DNA of 64,000 bases from Polaribacter sp. ALD11 (GTDB taxonomy: Bacteria; Bacteroidota; Bacteroidia; Flavobacteriales; Flavobacteriaceae), in the NCBI RefSeq assembly GCF_002831685.1, contig NZ_CP025119.1, positions 2,068,001 to 2,132,000 of the forward strand, written 5' to 3'. The position numbers and the translations under genes were made by a program. How positions within the stretch are numbered: position 1 is the stretch's first letter; every line of letters begins with the position of its first letter. This document shows, piece by piece, positions 37,797 through 48,800 of this stretch. Under the pieces are notes generated by a model. That model was not told the origin of the DNA and ran no database searches. It worked only from the letters and a program-made list of their open reading frames with translations.

Positions 37797-38440
37797 ATAT
37801 TTTTTTTCGAATTTTAAAGTTGCAATATACTATTATTAAAAAGATTTTAAAAAAATATAAGAAAAGTCAAAGTAAAAAGATCTTTTAAGAAGATTTAAAA
37901 AAAAGGACCTTGAATAACAACAATTAAAAAAGAGAAGAAATGCTTTTTTTAAACAGGTATTAAAACCAAACATAGCATTGTATACTAAAAATCATATCCC
38001 TGAATTCAGGGATACCCATACCTGAATTCAGGGATATAAAAAAAACACTGTTTTCAGGGATTGAATTAAATTTAATAATTTAATACTTTTGATGTGTTAT
38101 TGATAATAAATTAAGACATTTTAACTAATTGACACTAATATAAGTAATGTGATTATTTTTTACACAAAACCCTGTTTCCAAAAACTCCCTATACATGAAA
38201 AAAAACTTCAAAACTCTGTTAACACTAAAAACTCTAGTTATCGAGCAATTTGATAAAACTCTATTTAAACTAACAATTCGACAATGCTAAACATTATTAG
38301 TAATCCTTTTGTAGAAAACATATTAATAATTAACACAAATAATCAATTCAGAAAAAAAAACAAGTCTTGTCGTTTAGACTTTTACTAAAAAACGATATAA
38401 CAAATTCAATTAATCACTATTCTTAAAACTATTTACAAAG
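37797..38440. other. 644-bp intergenic region upstream of the subtilase
   Basis: The region is noncoding and about 78% A+T by eye. It contains the palindrome/half-site motif at 37995-38063 (listed separately). I found no other clear promoter box or terminator and no coding frame. The length is unusual for this gene-dense window, so further regulatory sequence for the secreted peptidase is plausible. Confidence 0.6.
37995..38063 (+). repeat. CCCTGAATTCAGGG palindrome plus TTTTCAGGGATTG half-site, copy A
   Basis: The first unit is a perfect 20-bp palindrome at 37995-38014 (core CCCTGAATTCAGGG). A second, slightly shortened palindrome lies at 38021-38035. After 10 A-rich bases comes ACTGTTTTCAGGGATTGA at 38046-38063. 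The second palindrome, the 10-bp spacer and the half-site recur with the same spacing at 52741-52790. It is not a coding sequence. It could be a transcription-factor site array or part of a small mobile or RNA element. Confidence 0.75.
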
Positions 38441-41400
38441 ATGAAAAAAAGGTACATTAGTAAACTTCTTACAATTGGAGTCTTTATGATTTCTGCTTTC
38501 AACATGAATGCACAAAAACAAGAAGAATTAACAAAAATTAGCAGTAAGTACAATCAAGAAAAACTTACTACGTTAAAAAACGATTTTAAACAAAAGGCTT
38601 CTTTAGAAAAACAAAATGCAATTACAATTGCAAAGAGTAAGGGATGGAAAACTAGATTTACCAATAAGAAAGGTGAATTATTAGAAATTCAAAAAGTAGT
38701 AAATGGAAAACCAATTTATTATACCACTTTTAATGTTGCAGCCGCAAAATCTACAAGAACAAATCATTTAAACAACGGTGGTTCTTTAGGCTTAAATTTG
38801 ATGGGGCAAAATATGACTGCTCACGTTTGGGATGGCGGATTAGCAAGAGCATCTCACCAAGAATATGATGGTGCTGGTGGTACAAATAGATTCTCTATTG
38901 GAGATGGCACAACAGCTTTACACTACCATTCTGCTCACGTAACAGGTACAATTATGGCTTCTGGTGTTGTTGCAAATGCAAAAGGAATGGCGCCTCATGC
39001 AAGTGCTGTTGGTTATGATTGGAATAATGACACTTCTGAAGCTATAAACGCAGCTTCAAACGGAATGTTAGTTTCTAATCATTCTTATGGTTTTGCTACA
39101 AGAAATGCACAAGGTCAACCTCAACTTCCAGATTATTATTTTGGAGGGTACATTACAGACTCTAGAGATTGGGATAACATTATGTTTAATGCACCAAACT
39201 ATTTAATGGTTGTTGCAGCAGGAAATGATGGAAATGATAATTCTGCTAATGGTGCTCCATTAGCTGGAAATTCTTCTTATGACAAATTATCTGGTCATGC
39301 AACTGCAAAAAACGGTATGGTTGTTGCCAACGCAAATGATGCTAATATAAATGCAAATGGAAACCTGCTTTCCGTTACTATAAATTCTTCTAGTAGTGAA
39401 GGACCAACAGATGATTACCGTATTAAACCAGATATTACTGGAAACGGAACATCTGTATATTCTACTTATTCGTCTAGTAATACAGCTTATAATAGTATTA
39501 CTGGTACTTCTATGGCATCGCCAAATGTTGCGGGTACACTATTAATTTTACAACAACATGCTAACAATGTTAGAGGTTCGTTTATTAAAGCTTCAACTTT
39601 AAAAGGAATTGCTTTACATACTGCAGATGACGCAGGTTCTAATGGACCAGATGCAATTTTTGGCTGGGGATTAATGAATGCTAAAAGAGCTGCTGTAGCA
39701 ATTACTCAAAACGGTACTGAATCTAAGATTGAAGAACTAACTTTATCTAGCGGACAAACGTATCAAATTACTGTAGATGCTGATGGAGTTAATGATTTAA
39801 TGGCTTCTATTTCTTGGACAGATAGAGCAGGAACTGCAACTACTACAGCAAATTCAAGTACTGCTGTTTTAGTAAATGATTTAGATATTAGAGTTTCTAA
39901 AAACGGAACAACCTATACTCCTTGGAGATTAACAGGAGTAACAACAAATGGAAAAGGTGATAATACTGTAGATCCTTATGAAAGAGTTGATGTTGCTAAC
40001 GCTTCAGGAACTTATACAATTACTGTAACTCATAAAGGTTCTTTAACTGGCGGAAGTCAAAATTATTCATTAATTGTAACTGGTTTATCAGGAACGCCTG
40101 TTGTATGTAATGCAACAATCCCTTCTAATCTTACTGTTGATGAATTTGGAGCTTCAACCGCAACTGTTTCTTGGAATACTGTTGCTGGAACTTCTTACGA
40201 TTTTAGATACCGCAAAACAGGTACGTCAACCTGGACAACTTCTGCTGTTGCAGGAACTTCGGTTTCTTTAACAGGATTATCTACTCAAACTTCTTATCAA
40301 ACTCAAGTAAGAAGCAAATGTCCTAATAATTCTACCTCAGCATATTCTAGTGCTGTTAGTTTTACAACTTCAGATGTTCAGCTTAATTATTGTGCTTCAA
40401 ACGGAAATAGTGTTGCAGATGAATACATAAGTAAAGTAGTTCTTGGAGGTATAAACAATACAACCGGAGCTTCATCAAGCGGATACGCTGATTACACCTC
40501 TCAATCTACAAGTTTAACGAAAGGAGTTTCTTCAACAATTACAATTACCCCAACCTGGGCAGGAGCTTCATATAACGAAGGTTATGCTGTATTTATTGAC
40601 TATAATAAGGATGGTGATTTTACAGATAATGGAGAAACCGTTTGGACAAAAACAGCTTCTAAAACAAAACCTGTAAGCGGTTCATTTACTGTGCCAACAT
40701 CTGCAACTACAGGAGCAACTAGAATGCGTGTAGTAATGCAATACAATACTGTACCTTCTGCTTGTGGAACCTATAATTATGGTGAAACAGAAGATTATAC
40801 TGTAAACATAACCGGAAGTAGTGCAGATACAATAGCACCAACTGCGCCTACAAATGTATCAGCTTCAGCTATTACCCAAACTACGGCTACATTATCTTGG
40901 ACAGCATCTACAGATAACGTAGGAGTAACAGGATACGAGATATTTAGTAACGGAACAAGTGTTGGAACCGTAACAGCAACTTCTGCTAACATAACTGGTT
41001 TAACAGCAAATACTTCATACTCATATACTATAAAAGCTAATGATGGAGCAGAGAACACATCTAACTCAAGTAATAGTGTGTCATTTACAACATTAGGAAG
41101 TACGCTAGTATATTGTTCCTCTAAAGGAAATAGAGTAACTTATGAATGGATCGATTATGTGAGTTTTGGAGGAATGACAAATACAACTGCAGCAAACGCA
41201 GGATATGGAGATTTTACTTCAAAAACAGCAACAGTATCTAAAGGAAGTGATAACCAACTGATAATAAGTGCAGGTTTTGCAAGTACTGCATATACAGAAC
41301 ATTGGGCAGTTTGGATCGATTTTAATCAAAACGGAACTTTTGAAGAAAGCGAAAAAGTTACTTCTGGTTCTTCTTCTAGTGCGGCTAATTTAACTGCAAC

Positions 41401-41830
41401 TATTTCAATTCCTTCTTCAGCTAATACTGGTCAAACAAGAATGCGTGTTTCAATGAAATACAATAGTGCGCAAACAGCTTGTGAAACATTTTCTGATGGA
41501 GAAGTAGAAGACTACACAGTAAATATTACAAACGCTACAGCAAATTATACTACATTTAGTAATACTAATTCTAAAAATGAATTAGGAAATGAAAGTAAAG
41601 CATTCGATTTTACAGTATATCCTAACCCTGTAAAAGGAACTGTTTTAAACATTCACTTAAATGATGCTAGAGAAGTTAACTTTGCAATTACAAACATGTT
41701 AGGGCAAACCTTAAAAAGTGGTATTTTAACAAAACAACCTATAGATGTTAGTCCTATTAAAACAGGTGTTTACATGTTAGAAATAACTGATGGACAAAAG
41801 TCTGTTGTTAAAAAATTCGTTAGACAATAA
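38441..41830 (+). CDS. secreted subtilisin-like serine peptidase, T9SS cargo
   Basis: The 1129-aa protein has a signal peptide (LLTIGVFMISAFNMNA) and an S8 peptidase domain (about residues 120-420) with the triad D131 (AHVWDGG), H166 (HSAHVTGT) and S357 (GTSMASPNVAG). A P-domain-like beta region (425-550) follows. After it come a fibronectin III domain (555-645), a GEVED domain (649-788, ending NYGETEDYTVNI), a second FnIII (797-885) and a second GEVED (890-1030, ending DGEVEDYTVNI). The C-terminus is a type A T9SS sorting domain (FDFTVYPNPVKG... to KKFVRQ). It should be exported by the type IX system and degrade proteins outside the cell. Confidence 0.95.
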   Translation: MKKRYISKLLTIGVFMISAFNMNAQKQEELTKISSKYNQEKLTTLKNDFKQKASLEKQNAITIAKSKGWKTRFTNKKGELLEIQKVVNGKPIYYTTFNVAAAKSTRTNHLNNGGSLGLNLMGQNMTAHVWDGGLARASHQEYDGAGGTNRFSIGDGTTALHYHSAHVTGTIMASGVVANAKGMAPHASAVGYDWNNDTSEAINAASNGMLVSNHSYGFATRNAQGQPQLPDYYFGGYITDSRDWDNIMFNAPNYLMVVAAGNDGNDNSANGAPLAGNSSYDKLSGHATAKNGMVVANANDANINANGNLLSVTINSSSSEGPTDDYRIKPDITGNGTSVYSTYSSSNTAYNSITGTSMASPNVAGTLLILQQHANNVRGSFIKASTLKGIALHTADDAGSNGPDAIFGWGLMNAKRAAVAITQNGTESKIEELTLSSGQTYQITVDADGVNDLMASISWTDRAGTATTTANSSTAVLVNDLDIRVSKNGTTYTPWRLTGVTTNGKGDNTVDPYERVDVANASGTYTITVTHKGSLTGGSQNYSLIVTGLSGTPVVCNATIPSNLTVDEFGASTATVSWNTVAGTSYDFRYRKTGTSTWTTSAVAGTSVSLTGLSTQTSYQTQVRSKCPNNSTSAYSSAVSFTTSDVQLNYCASNGNSVADEYISKVVLGGINNTTGASSSGYADYTSQSTSLTKGVSSTITITPTWAGASYNEGYAVFIDYNKDGDFTDNGETVWTKTASKTKPVSGSFTVPTSATTGATRMRVVMQYNTVPSACGTYNYGETEDYTVNITGSSADTIAPTAPTNVSASAITQTTATLSWTASTDNVGVTGYEIFSNGTSVGTVTATSANITGLTANTSYSYTIKANDGAENTSNSSNSVSFTTLGSTLVYCSSKGNRVTYEWIDYVSFGGMTNTTAANAGYGDFTSKTATVSKGSDNQLIISAGFASTAYTEHWAVWIDFNQNGTFEESEKVTSGSSSSAANLTATISIPSSANTGQTRMRVSMKYNSAQTACETFSDGEVEDYTVNITNATANYTTFSNTNSKNELGNESKAFDFTVYPNPVKGTVLNIHLNDAREVNFAITNMLGQTLKSGILTKQPIDVSPIKTGVYMLEITDGQKSVVKKFVRQ

Positions 41831-41852
41831 TTTAATTTTATTACTCTAAAAA

Positions 41853-41882
41853 AAACCTCAAGCTATGCTTGGGGTTTTTTAC
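41853..41882 (+). terminator. intrinsic terminator of the subtilase gene
   Basis: AAACCTCAAGC pairs with GCTTGGGGTTT (one G-T pair) around a 3-nt loop and is followed by T6, 22 bp after the stop. Confidence 0.88.
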
Positions 41883-42095
41883 ATTATAAGTGAGAATTTT
41901 ACCTAAACAAAAAACATAGTGTTTTCAGAGGTTGATATTAATTGGGAAACTATAAAGACAGCTTTGTTAGCAACAAATATAAATAACGTAGTTAAAAACT
42001 ATAAATCAGCTAGAACAAACTGTTAAAACAAAAAAGCCAACAACATCAAAATAAACTAGAAACGGGTGTTTATATTAAAATACATCCACAATTCA

Positions 42096-43005
42096 TCATA
42101 ATCTGGTAATATTAGCAATTACTAGCCTATAAAATATTTTTTCTCCAAAATATCTGCGGTTAAGTTTGTAAACAAATTCATTTAAGTATAATTGCAAGTA
42201 TTTTTTCTTTATTTTATGGTAATTTCCGACAAAACTGTGTTTTACATTACTAATTGTAATATGTACCCACTTTAAGGTTTCCTTAGAGATTGTTTCGTTT
42301 GATTTTTCACAGATATGTAATTCAACATAATCAGCAATGTTTACATGCGATGTACTTTTCTGTAAATACAATGGTTTACTCATTATCTATTACATTTTTA
42401 AAAGCTTCATTTGTTTCTCTAGCTTTATGATCTTCAAATACTTTAGCTTTAAAGTAACAAGATTGTCTTTCTACTTTCCTGTGCCTATGTTTTAAAGAAT
42501 GGCGTTCTCAGCCATAATTATAACATTAGATTTTGTTTTACTGCCATGTCTTAATTTTTGAGTCTTGTGTGCATTTTCTGACGCTTCAATAGAAAAATAA
42601 CCTTGTCCACTTCTATCATTCCCGCTAAAGTATACTATCATCTCTAAGCCATTACTTTTCTTAATTTATGAACCATTTACCAAACGGGTCATACCGTTTT
42701 AGACCTAATTGACGCTGAATTTCTTTAGAGGTAAAACCTTTCTTTGTGGCAATAAGTAAGAAAAACGTTTTCTACCAAATCAAAAATATAAATTTTGAAT
42801 TTTGCATAACGGTTCGTTCCACTTCGTAAAGAAGTTCTACTTCTGCAGGTTCTACATTCATAGCTCCATTGACTTTTTATCCGATAATGTGTTGTATTTG
42901 AACACTTCTTCCACAAATTACTCCAACTTATCTCGTTCTTCTTTAAAAGTAGCTACACAAGATTTTTCGCTATCAAAATTCTGCTGTAAATTTAGAAATA
43001 TCCAT
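42096..43005 (-). pseudogene. decayed IS1595-family transposase
   Basis: The minus strand reads as fragments of one transposase. From the ATG near 43005 come MDISKFTAEF, then DSEKSCVATFKEERDKLE, then a zinc-ribbon part (THYRIKSQWSYECRTC, RSRTSLRSGT). Next are KEIQRQLGLKRYDP, MVHKLRKVMA in a shifted frame, NDRSGQGYFSIEASENAHKT, and finally the C-terminal part (VHITISNVKHSFVGNYHKI, KYLQLYLNEFVYKLNRRYFG). Several stops and frameshifts separate these, so it cannot be functional. The order and motifs match IS1595-type DDE transposases. I did not find clear terminal inverted repeats. Confidence 0.82.
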
Positions 43006-43083
43006 ATCTTTATTTTTCTTAAAGAGAATAAACAATTAACAGTTATTAGTAATTACGGGTATACATTTTTTTTTCATCATTAT

Positions 43084-44160
43084 TTATTGAAAAGAATAAG
43101 CTTTTAGCATTTTATTAAAAATATCATAATTGTTATAAATTCCTGAAAAATTCTTAGCTCCAGGTCCATAAGCAAAAACAGGAATCATAACTCCAGTATG
43201 TCCTTTTGTTACAAATTTAACCTCAACTTCACCTGTTTTCATATTACCATTAGTAATTGCCATACCTCCCGTTTCGTGGTCTGCTGTAATAATTACTAAT
43301 GTATTACCATCTTTTTCTGCAAAATCAATAGCCTCACCAATTACTTTGTCAAAATCTAGCATTTCATTTATTACATATTCGGTGTCGTTTGCATGCCCAC
43401 CCCAATCAATTTGAGAACCTTCAATCATAACAAAAAAACCTTTTTCATTTTGATTTAAGATATTTAAGGCAACTTTAGTTGATCTTAGTAATTCTTCACC
43501 ACGACCTTCGGAGACTTTTAACTGTTGTTCTTCAGCTAAAAAGGCTGCTAGTTTACCTTTTGAAATTTTTTCAACTTCGTCTATAGAATTAGCAATTTGA
43601 TAGTTCTGTATCTCTAACTCTTTTATCAGGTTTCTACCGTCTTTTCTGTTCGAAAAATATTTTCTCCCACCACCAATAAACAAATCAATATCTGTTTTAA
43701 GAAAATCTACTGCAATTTCTTCGTCCATTTTTCTAGAAGGTTGATGAGCAATAAAAGAAGCTGGTGTTGCATGGGTAATAGAACATGTAGCTAAAAGACC
43801 TGTAGCAAGACCTTTTTTTTCTGCAATTTCTAAAATTGTAAGTAAATTATTTTGGATACTATCTACACCAATTGCACCATTATAGGTTTTTTCTCCAGTA
43901 GCAAATGAAGTTGCACCAGCTGCTGAATCTGTTACGAAATTATCTGTCGCTTGGTTTTTGTGGAAACCTACAAATTGAATACGTTCTAGATTTAACTTGC
44001 CTTTATTTGCAGTTAATCCTCCATAAATTTGTCCGACACCCATTCCATCACCTATTAAAAGAATAATATTTTTTGGTTGTTTTATTTCTTGTTCATTTTG
44101 TGCAAAAAAAATTGTAGGAAAACATAAAAGAGAAAAGATTAATTTTAAAGTTATTTTCAT
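43084..44160 (-). CDS. phoA: alkaline phosphatase (PhoA family)
   Basis: The 358-aa protein has a signal peptide (LKLIFSLLCFPTIFFA). The metal-binding start is NIILLIGDGMGVGQ (D38) and the nucleophile motif is TDSAAGATSFATG (S79). GSQIDWGGHANDTEY and ITADHETGGMAI supply further metal ligands. It should release phosphate from monoesters in the periplasm or outside. It lies downstream of susD on the same strand across a 70-bp spacer with a stem-loop, so it belongs with the SusCD pair. It is somewhat short for PhoA but no core motif is missing. Confidence 0.93.
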   Translation of the reverse strand: MKITLKLIFSLLCFPTIFFAQNEQEIKQPKNIILLIGDGMGVGQIYGGLTANKGKLNLERIQFVGFHKNQATDNFVTDSAAGATSFATGEKTYNGAIGVDSIQNNLLTILEIAEKKGLATGLLATCSITHATPASFIAHQPSRKMDEEIAVDFLKTDIDLFIGGGRKYFSNRKDGRNLIKELEIQNYQIANSIDEVEKISKGKLAAFLAEEQQLKVSEGRGEELLRSTKVALNILNQNEKGFFVMIEGSQIDWGGHANDTEYVINEMLDFDKVIGEAIDFAEKDGNTLVIITADHETGGMAITNGNMKTGEVEVKFVTKGHTGVMIPVFAYGPGAKNFSGIYNNYDIFNKMLKAYSFQ

Positions 44161-44184
44161 TATATAAATATTTTTTGTTAAAAT

Positions 44185-44219
44185 CTAGTAACCCTACAAT
44201 GTTAAATACAGGGTACTAG
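44185..44219 (-). repeat. stem-loop between susD and the alkaline phosphatase gene
   Basis: CTAGTA(A)CCCT pairs with AGGGTACTAG with one bulged A around a 14-nt loop, in the 70-bp spacer. No T-run follows on the minus strand, so mRNA processing or stability control is more likely than full termination. Confidence 0.6.
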
Positions 44220-44230
44220 AAATAAAATTA

Positions 44231-45811
44231 CTACTTTACAGACCAAATATCTTGAAATAAATCATCCGTACCACCAAACTGACTTTGAATCGCTTCTGTA
44301 TAATTAGCTGTATTATATGTTTGCTCGTCAATAGGATACTGCCAACGTCTTGGTAATTTTCCTGTTGCGTTTAATCCTGCTCCTGTTGTAATAAAAGTAA
44401 CTGGATAACCTGTTCTACGTTGATTGTAAAAAGCTTCACTTCCTGAGTTTTGAAAAAATGAGATGTATTTTTGTGTAATAATTTGCTTTAAACCATCTTC
44501 ATTATTTCCTTTGTAAGCTACTTCGCTATTATTAAGAAAATCATTAATAGAAACAGTTACTGTACCTAGAGTTACACCAGCTAAATCGCCAATTGTGAGG
44601 TTATCTCCTTCAATTAAACCATGAAACTCTAAAGAAGCATTAATTCCTTTTAGGTAATAAGTCGCTGTATCAGCTGTTACCCATCCTCTATTAGCTGCTT
44701 CTGCAATATTTAAACACATTTCAGAGAAACCTATAATAATACCTGGTTCTGGCCCTACATTTGACACATAGTATCTGTTATAGTTTGTATAAGAATAAGC
44801 CCCATTAGTTTCGTTTGCCGCTAATTCACTTAAACTTTGTGAAATATTAGCCCCTACATATGCTGTAAAATCATTTACATTTTTACCATTTTCTATTTGA
44901 ACAGGCGCAGGAGTTGCTATGGCAAAAGTTCTTGGATCTTGAGTTGTTGTAGTAAGTTCTAAATAAGTTGACGAAATATTTCGGTAATTATTTAAAGAGT
45001 TTTGAGGATAAAGTGGATAAATGTTTACATTTTCATTATATATAAACGCAAAATTATCTGTATTACCAACCATAATAGGGTACTTATTAGGATTGCTAAT
45101 TACTTCAGCAAATTTTTGTTTTATATTTAAGTCTGGAGTATCGTTAGCTCTTTTACTTAAACTTATTAAGACTCTTAGTTTAAACGTATTTACAAGTTTT
45201 TGCCACTTACTAAGGTCATTATTATAATAAATATCACCTTCAATTACACTAACAGCACTGTTTATTAAAATTAATTGAGCTAATTCCGTATTTGCGACTT
45301 CTAAAAGCTCTAAACATTGTTTATAAATGTCTTTTTGAGAGTCGTATTTAGGAGTAAGATTTTCTAACCCTAAAACAGATTCAGACATTGGAGTGTCACC
45401 TACCTTTTGAGTTTGTATAACAAATAAATATGCTTTTAAAAATTTCGCAACAGCACTGTAAGCATTAATTGGCTCGTTATAAATACTAAGAGCCTGTTCT
45501 TCCATTTTAGTTACATTTTTTAAGATTTTATATGAATTCCCATTTGTTGTTGACCAGGCGTAATTATTTTGCCCCCCATAATAAGCATCATTAGATACTA
45601 AAAATTGATTTAAACGGGTCTTACCACTCCAAGATGCTCCTGTTTCGTTATAGATGTCGAAAAGCACCCCACTTAAAAGATATGAAGGTGGTATTAATTG
45701 GTCTTCGTTTGGTATATTCTGATTTAATTCTAAATCGTCATAATTCTGACAACCATTTAATCCAATTATTAATGGTAAAATTAATAATAATTTTGTGATA
45801 TATTTTTTCAT
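44231..45811 (-). CDS. SusD/RagB-family outer-membrane lipoprotein (SusD-like_2 type)
   Basis: The 526-aa protein has a lipoprotein signal (KLLLILPLIIGLNGC, Cys21). It has the SusD-like body with the N-terminal NYDDLELNQN, the helical TPR-like parts (INAYSAVAKFLKAYLFVIQT, WQKLVNTFKLRVLISLSKRA), and the C-terminal IITQKYISFFQNSGSEAFYNQRRTGYPV. SusD proteins form the lid over a SusC channel and bind the substrate at the surface. Next to it are only phosphatases, so a phosphorylated compound is the likely substrate. It is co-transcribed with the susC gene upstream. Confidence 0.93.
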   Translation of the reverse strand: MKKYITKLLLILPLIIGLNGCQNYDDLELNQNIPNEDQLIPPSYLLSGVLFDIYNETGASWSGKTRLNQFLVSNDAYYGGQNNYAWSTTNGNSYKILKNVTKMEEQALSIYNEPINAYSAVAKFLKAYLFVIQTQKVGDTPMSESVLGLENLTPKYDSQKDIYKQCLELLEVANTELAQLILINSAVSVIEGDIYYNNDLSKWQKLVNTFKLRVLISLSKRANDTPDLNIKQKFAEVISNPNKYPIMVGNTDNFAFIYNENVNIYPLYPQNSLNNYRNISSTYLELTTTTQDPRTFAIATPAPVQIENGKNVNDFTAYVGANISQSLSELAANETNGAYSYTNYNRYYVSNVGPEPGIIIGFSEMCLNIAEAANRGWVTADTATYYLKGINASLEFHGLIEGDNLTIGDLAGVTLGTVTVSINDFLNNSEVAYKGNNEDGLKQIITQKYISFFQNSGSEAFYNQRRTGYPVTFITTGAGLNATGKLPRRWQYPIDEQTYNTANYTEAIQSQFGGTDDLFQDIWSVK

Positions 45812-45838
45812 AATAAATTTCGATTTTTAAATTGTTAT

Positions 45839-45861
45839 AACAATCAACATTAATGATTGTT
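45839..45861 (-). repeat. stem-loop between susC and susD
   Basis: A perfect 8-bp stem (AACAATCA / TGATTGTT) with a 7-nt loop begins 22 bp after the susC stop. It may set the ratio of susC to susD mRNA. Confidence 0.5.
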
Positions 45862-45882
45862 TAATAATTTTATTAAAATAAG

Positions 45883-48800
45883 CTAAAAAGTCAGGTTTAT
45901 ATTTAATCCAAATCTACGTGTAGAAGGAGATTGTAAAATTGTTTTTTTGCTAGAACTTCTACTAGTTGAATTGTATCCACTTGGAAATTGATCTAGATCA
46001 AAATCTTTGGTTTCAGCAAAGTATAGTAAATTTCGACCTACAAGAGATACTGAAGCATTTTCAATAAAAGTGTTCTTTAAAAGCTCTTTTGGAAATGTAT
46101 AACCAATAGTAAATTCTCTTAGTTTAAGAAAAGTTTTACTGTTTAAATAAGCTTCATCTACTCTAGCACCCCCTCCATAAACAGACTGAACGTATCCTTT
46201 TAATAAAGTTACCTTTTCGTTAGGTGCAAATGTAAGTTCTTTCATATTACTGATATTACCCGCTGCATCATAACTAGGTGTACCATTTGTAATAACAACT
46301 CCTTCTCCAACAAAAGCAGGTGTTGCAGCAACAGTTCCGTTTAATGTACTATCCCATTCTTTACGCCTAGCTTCACCGTAAGCTCCAGTGGTTAGATCTA
46401 ATTGATTACCAGCATTTAAAGCATACGCATAGGCTTCGTTATAAATAACTCCTCCAACTCTACCATCAAATTGAAAGCTTAACGAAAGGTTTTTATATGA
46501 AAATTTATTATTTATACCGAACACAAAATCAGGATTGGTATGTCCTAAAAGTCTTTTATTGTTAGTTCCTCTTGGGGCTTTTAAAGGAACACCAGCAGAA
46601 GAGTGTATAATTTGTCGGTCTGAGCTACGAAGAAATTCATATCCATAATAACCATCTAATCTATCCCCAACATTAAAAACATGATCTGGACCTGGTAGAT
46701 AAATGCTACTTATTCCATTATAAACATCTTTAAGTTTTTCTTTATATGTAGACCAATTTGCAGATACATCCCAATTAAAACCATCTGTATTTTTAATAAC
46801 TGACCCAAAAAGAGAAACTTCCAAACCATTTTTTTGTGTTGTAACACCGTTTATAGTTTGTTCCTTAAAACCTGTAGATGAAGCAATTTCTAGAGGGAAA
46901 ATTTGTGGACCATTAATCGATGTAAAATAAGTAACATCTAATCCTAATCTATTTCTTAAAAACTTCATGTCTAAACCTACTTCATACGAAGTTACAGAAT
47001 AACTTTCAAGACTTCTGTTTGCTAGTGTATTAGAAAAACTTGCTGCTGGATCATTGGCATAACCATTAAATATGTTATAATTATTTTGGTTATTATAACT
47101 TGGCCCATCATAAGAAGTTGTTACTTCATTTACTTGACCGATTAGATTTGAAATTCCTAGACCAGTTACTCCTTTATAAGCAGAACCAATAGTTGAACTA
47201 GTTAAGCCTCCTTTTACGTTTGCATAAGAACCACGCAATTTCATAAATGAAATAGCTTCTGGTAAATCTATATAATCTGAAACAACAGTACTAAGAGAAA
47301 TAGAAGGGTAAAAAATAGCTCTATTATCTTTTGGTAATGTAGAAAGCCAATCAACTCTTCCAGTTACACCAAGTGTAAGATAATTTTTATAACTAAAATC
47401 TGCCGTATAATAAGCACTTGCGACTTCCATTTCTGAACGAAAACTATACGCTTTTACTGGAAACCTTGTATTGCTAAACGAGTAAATACCAGGAACAATA
47501 AGATAATCTGTTGTTACAAAACTTGAATTATAACGAAAAGTTCTAAGACTTGCCCCAGCAATTGCAGACACGTTAAAATTATCACCAAAATCTTTATTAA
47601 AATTCAATAATAAATCTGAATTATTTTCAAAAAGAGTTCTTTTATCTTCACGATAATCTCCTGCTCTTAAATCGGGACCAGCTCCAGCAGCGTAAGGCTT
47701 ATAACTAATTATTGAAAAAGGCACTTTTTCTGTCCTTAATTGATTCCAAGTGGTTACTTGAGTTCTAGCAGAAATATCAAAAAAATCATTAATCTTATAG
47801 CTTAATTTAGCATATCCATAAACATCTGTTTTTTGATGTTCTTTTAACCATTCATTTGATATAAAATAAGGGTTATTTGTTCTTCCATATTCAGCAAATT
47901 GTTGTTGTACACCTTCTACGCCAGCAATACCTCCGTAATAATCACGCATATCCCTAACATCCCAATGGCTAGAGCCATATACTTCAAAACTATACATGTA
48001 TCCTTGTGGTCCAGAAGATGTTTCAGGAACGTTTGGAGAGTTTTGTATGTTAAGATTTAAGTTTCCTTCTATTTTTAAACGATCTGTAAAATTATATCCT
48101 GCAGAAATATTAAAATTCGTAATATTTAACTTAGTATTCGGTACCATTCCTTTTTGATAATTATTAGAAATAGACATACGTAAATCATGCTTTTCTCCAC
48201 TTGCAGCAATCGATAAGCTATTGGTAGCGATAATACCCGTTTCCATAAAATTCTCCAAATTATTTACCCCTTTTGCTAACCAAGGCGTTCCTTGTCGAAC
48301 CCCTGTTATTGGATCGACTGGGCTATCCCATTGCGGAATATTTTGTCCTTCAAATCGGGGACCCCAAACATTAGTTCTACGAAAGCTACCATCAGCATCA
48401 TATGTATCATTACCAAAAGCATATTGATAATTATTACCTGCTCCGTATTCCGATTGTTTAGCTGGTTTAGCTAAATAACCTTCTTCAAACATTATGCTAG
48501 AATTATATTCAATAGAAAATTTTCTGTCATCTTTAGTCCCTTTTTTTGTAGTTACTAAAATTGCTCCATTTTGTCCTCTAAAACCATATAAAGCGGCAGC
48601 ATTAGCTCCTTTTAAAACAGTATATGTTTCTATATCATCAGCACTAATGTTCCAAGAGTTAGAGTTTATAGGCACCCCATCTACTACATATAAAACACCA
48701 GGATTACCTCTTAAAACAACTTGTGGAGCCCCTAATAATTCAGTTGATACACCAACGGTTAAACCAGCAACTTTACCTGCTAGTGAATTAATCGGGTTTG

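Noticed and set aside
37995..38063. CRISPR-like array
   Set aside because: Only two palindromes with a short spacer and a half-site are present; there are no regular spacers and no cas genes.
42802..43107. Plus-strand 101-codon frame across the transposase remnant
   Set aside because: The minus-strand fragments match IS1595-type transposase in order; the plus-strand frame matches nothing and overlaps the phosphatase gene end.
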